Source: an uncultured Clostridia bacterium
Lineage (GTDB): Bacteria; Bacillota; Clostridia; Saccharofermentanales; DTU023
Reading direction: 5' to 3'
Length of the DNA stretch: 7,760 nucleotides
Assembly: GCA_947254895.1 (NCBI GenBank)
Contig: CAMYEY010000064.1
Coordinates: 1 to 7,760, forward strand
The notes beneath the pieces were generated by a model, which saw nothing but the letters and a program-made list of their open reading frames with translations, was not told the origin of the DNA and did not search any database. Position numbers and translations under genes: made by a program. Of the stretch, positions 5,604 through 7,760 are shown piece after piece (positions within the stretch are counted from its first letter, which is position 1; every line of letters starts with the position of its first letter).

Positions 5604-7136
5604 ATGCACATTATCGTAAGCAGCATTTCTTTATCAACACTAGAGTGGGTATTTGTCGCTGCAATCCCGCTTTTACTCATCATTTTAGGCCTTATTTACA
5701 TACTCAAAAGTAAAAAAGAATTTGAAGTCCTAAATGTCGCCCTTAACCACTTGGCCGATCACATGACCGAAGGCCAAGACTGCAAGATAGAAAATCTTGT
5801 CTTGCTCAAGGAGGCCCTCGACAGTACAGACCATGAGTTGGTTAAAGCAGCTGCCGAAAAGGCCATTGAAAGCTGCCGACAAAAATACTACGGCAAGTGG
5901 TTGCCCGACCTCAAGGAAAATTTCAACTTGGACAGCCTAACCGAAGCCCAGCTTAAGAGCTGCCTCTCTTACAGCCCGGCCCTTATGATCTCTTCAATCG
6001 GCCTCGTTGCCAGTTTCATCCTTATCCTCCTGCCCCAGGTAAGTCCCGAAAACTACGCCGGCAATGGGATTTTAGCCTTCTTCCCTCTCCTGGTTGCCCT
6101 TATCCTGTCTGTATTTTTAATCAACTGGAAGATTGAGCTCGGCCGAGCTATTGACTCTGCCATCAACCGCCTGATTAACCGGATCGCTGAATACCTACCG
6201 GTTTACAGTGACAAGGCGGGCCTGGCCCTCCTCGTGAACGAAATGTCTAAGCACGAAAATCAGATGAATGCCGCCTTGGATAGTTTTAACGACAACCTGG
6301 ACCATTTCGTTTCAGATAGCTTTAAATCCGGTATCAGTGACACCATTCGGGAGATCATGGAAAACGAAATCGCTCCTCCGATCAATAAGTCATCTGACAC
6401 CCTGACAAACCTTGCCACCGCCTTATCAGACCAACAAAATTCCGGCATGGCTGACCTGGCCGATAAGTTTTCTCAGAACTTGAACACGGCCTTAAAAAAC
6501 AACTTTAAATCCATCAGCGGTGAGCTCCAGGCTTTTAATGACTTGATGGAAGAAACAACTAATTTTATCCACGATTCAATCGCTGTCCTGGAAAACTCCC
6601 GCCAGCAAAACATCTTACTTAACCGTGAGGTAGCCGACTCCATTGACCTGATGACCGTAGCCAAAAATGACATTGCCAATGAAATGGCCAAGATGTCTGA
6701 CTACCTGGAAGTTATCGCAAAAGTTACCGAACGGATGACCTCTGTTTATGCAGGTGAAGATGCAAATCTCAAGGATCAAATCTCCAGCCTAGAGATGTGT
6801 TTCAGGAACTCTCTAGCTACCATCAACGACAGCCTTGTCCAGTCTCAATCCAGCATGGCCCTCTCCAGCCAATTGCGCGAAGAACAGAGCCAACAATTTA
6901 ACCTGACAATCTCAAAGATGAACCAGCTCCTCTCCGACCTGGATAAGATTAACGGCACTATCCACCATTCGATTGATGCCTTTGCCAGCAAGTCTGACGA
7001 AAAAGTTGACGTAACCTTGGAAAACTTTGAACAGGCCCTTGCTGATATTGTGGAGCGCCTGATCTACACAACTGCAGAGATTAGGGATGCGGTCGAAGGC
7101 CTACCGCTCGCTTTAAAAGCTAAGTCTGACCGCTAG
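5604..7136 (+). CDS. ExbB/TolQ/ZorA-like membrane protein with long helical tail
   Basis: I cannot name this 510-residue protein with certainty. It has a hydrophobic helix at 15-34 followed by KSKK, a soluble segment of about 90 residues, a membrane hairpin (about 126-145 and 156-174) followed by Lys/Arg-rich sequence, and a tail of some 330 residues. The tail is almost free of Pro and rich in Leu, Asn, Asp, Ser and Gln spaced as in coiled coils. The positive-inside rule puts the N terminus outside and both the middle segment and the tail inside, the topology of ExbB/TolQ proton channels and of ZorA, which also has a long cytoplasmic tail. SIGLVASFILIL (131-142) lines up with the GLLGTF-type second helix of that superfamily, with Ser for Thr. 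The third helix lacks obvious polar channel residues. AGGGGG lies five bases before the ATG. The next gene begins 23 bases after the stop. A chemoreceptor is an alternative, but no signalling hairpin motif is seen. Confidence 0.6.
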   Translation: MHIIVSSISLSTLEWVFVAAIPLLLIILGLIYILKSKKEFEVLNVALNHLADHMTEGQDCKIENLVLLKEALDSTDHELVKAAAEKAIESCRQKYYGKWLPDLKENFNLDSLTEAQLKSCLSYSPALMISSIGLVASFILILLPQVSPENYAGNGILAFFPLLVALILSVFLINWKIELGRAIDSAINRLINRIAEYLPVYSDKAGLALLVNEMSKHENQMNAALDSFNDNLDHFVSDSFKSGISDTIREIMENEIAPPINKSSDTLTNLATALSDQQNSGMADLADKFSQNLNTALKNNFKSISGELQAFNDLMEETTNFIHDSIAVLENSRQQNILLNREVADSIDLMTVAKNDIANEMAKMSDYLEVIAKVTERMTSVYAGEDANLKDQISSLEMCFRNSLATINDSLVQSQSSMALSSQLREEQSQQFNLTISKMNQLLSDLDKINGTIHHSIDAFASKSDEKVDVTLENFEQALADIVERLIYTTAEIRDAVEGLPLALKAKSDR

Positions 7137-7159
7137 ATACGAGAATCAGGTTTATTGCT

Positions 7160-7760
7160 ATGGAAATCAGAAAGGCAAACATCATTCCCCCTGCAAAAGC
7201 TGACCAAGGCCCAGCGGATGCCCTTTTAATCCGAAAGCTTGGCCCTGAAGTAAGCGGCCAAAAGCTGGAAAAAAAGCCTTTTAAATGTCGCAAGCTCCCC
7301 TGGCGTGATGTCCGGATGAAAAACAGGCTGAGTCGTAGCTTAGCTCTAGACCGGATCAGCGATAGCAAGCTGGAGGACTTGGTTGACCTGGCCAGAAAGA
7401 CCCACCCCCTTCCCCGGGAAAGACAGGTGGAAATCAGCCAGACGCATTGTAACTGGTTTTTAGCTCAACTACAGGACTTAAGCAGTGAGCGGGAACTTGC
7501 CGATTTTGCTTATAGCTTGAATCAAAAAGAGCTCTCCCTCCTCTTTCCTATATTGGCTACAGTAAGCCAAAAGGCAAACAGGGAAAAAATCAAAACGATC
7601 ATTTTACTCAGGCGGAGCAAGGTCCTCTACAACCACGGCTGGGTAACGCTGCAATATATTTACCCTGACAACAGGATTGCTAAAGCACTCGCCAAGCTCT
7701 GCCAGGATCTTGATGGGCAAAAATTACCCGGTCCCCAAGCCAGACAAGCAGCTGGTGATC
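7160..7760 (+). CDS. Unidentified soluble protein, second gene of the operon (C-terminal end off the window)
   Basis: Not recognised. The frame is open from the ATG at 7160 to the right edge (200 codons). CAGG nine bases upstream is a modest ribosome site, and the gene is 23 bases from the preceding stop, so translation is probably linked to it. There is no signal peptide or membrane segment. Residues 1-65 are basic and Pro/Lys-rich with KKPFKCRKLPWRDVRMKNR (37-55); the rest is predicted mainly helical with many Leu and charged residues. The part around ILLRRSKVLYNHGWVTLQY (146-164), followed by helices, faintly recalls the helical EH-signature proteins that accompany ZorA in type I Zorya loci (ZorC), but this is a guess. 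The context suggests it acts with the membrane protein upstream, perhaps through the cytoplasmic tail. Confidence 0.65.
   Translation, partial: MEIRKANIIPPAKADQGPADALLIRKLGPEVSGQKLEKKPFKCRKLPWRDVRMKNRLSRSLALDRISDSKLEDLVDLARKTHPLPRERQVEISQTHCNWFLAQLQDLSSERELADFAYSLNQKELSLLFPILATVSQKANREKIKTIILLRRSKVLYNHGWVTLQYIYPDNRIAKALAKLCQDLDGQKLPGPQARQAAGD

Noticed and set aside
5604..7136. Methyl-accepting chemotaxis receptor
   Set aside because: The helical tail invites this reading, but there is no periplasmic sensor domain or conserved signalling hairpin, and the membrane hairpin at 126-174 does not fit receptor topology.
1..7760. CRISPR array, insertion sequence, integrase site or RNA gene
   Set aside because: No regularly spaced repeats, terminal inverted repeats, transposase text or tRNA cloverleaf were seen on either strand.

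Overview
The window looks like a chromosomal segment from a low-to-moderate G+C Gram-positive bacterium, most likely an anaerobic Clostridia-type Bacillota. This is inferred from strong purine-rich Shine-Dalgarno sites, sigma-A-like promoters, and a pyrG / guaB / greA / lysS housekeeping block. The species cannot be named from the sequence alone.

Left and centre (1-5430, all minus strand). Read in the direction of transcription, the order is pyrG (CTP synthase), guaB (IMP dehydrogenase), greA (transcript cleavage factor) and lysS (class II lysyl-tRNA synthetase, whose last residues lie off the left edge). pyrG and guaB are 48 bases apart and probably co-transcribed from a near-consensus promoter at 5521-5549. 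greA has its own promoter at 2161-2189 and probably carries lysS with it. The products act in nucleotide supply (CTP, and XMP leading to GMP), transcription fidelity and translation. Two of these ordinary genes are odd. PyrG keeps most of its glutamine amidotransferase domain but has Gly where the catalytic Cys nucleophile should be. GuaB is of the type known from the protozoan Tritrichomonas foetus, not the usual bacterial form.

Right (5604-7760, plus strand). A divergent promoter (5531-5560), overlapping the pyrG promoter on the opposite strand, drives a membrane protein of 510 residues. It has ExbB/TolQ/ZorA-like topology: one N-terminal membrane helix, a cytoplasmic segment of about 90 residues, a membrane hairpin, then a long helical tail of about 330 residues. 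A second gene starts 23 bases later and runs off the right edge; its visible 200 residues are soluble, basic at the N terminus and mostly helical. Together they look like the start of an accessory operon, possibly a divergent Zorya-like (MotA/ZorA-type) system. The partner that would settle this (a ZorB/MotB/OmpA-type stator protein) is not inside the window.

There are no tRNA or rRNA genes, CRISPR arrays, insertion sequences or long repeats. No stretch over 300 bases lacks a gene.
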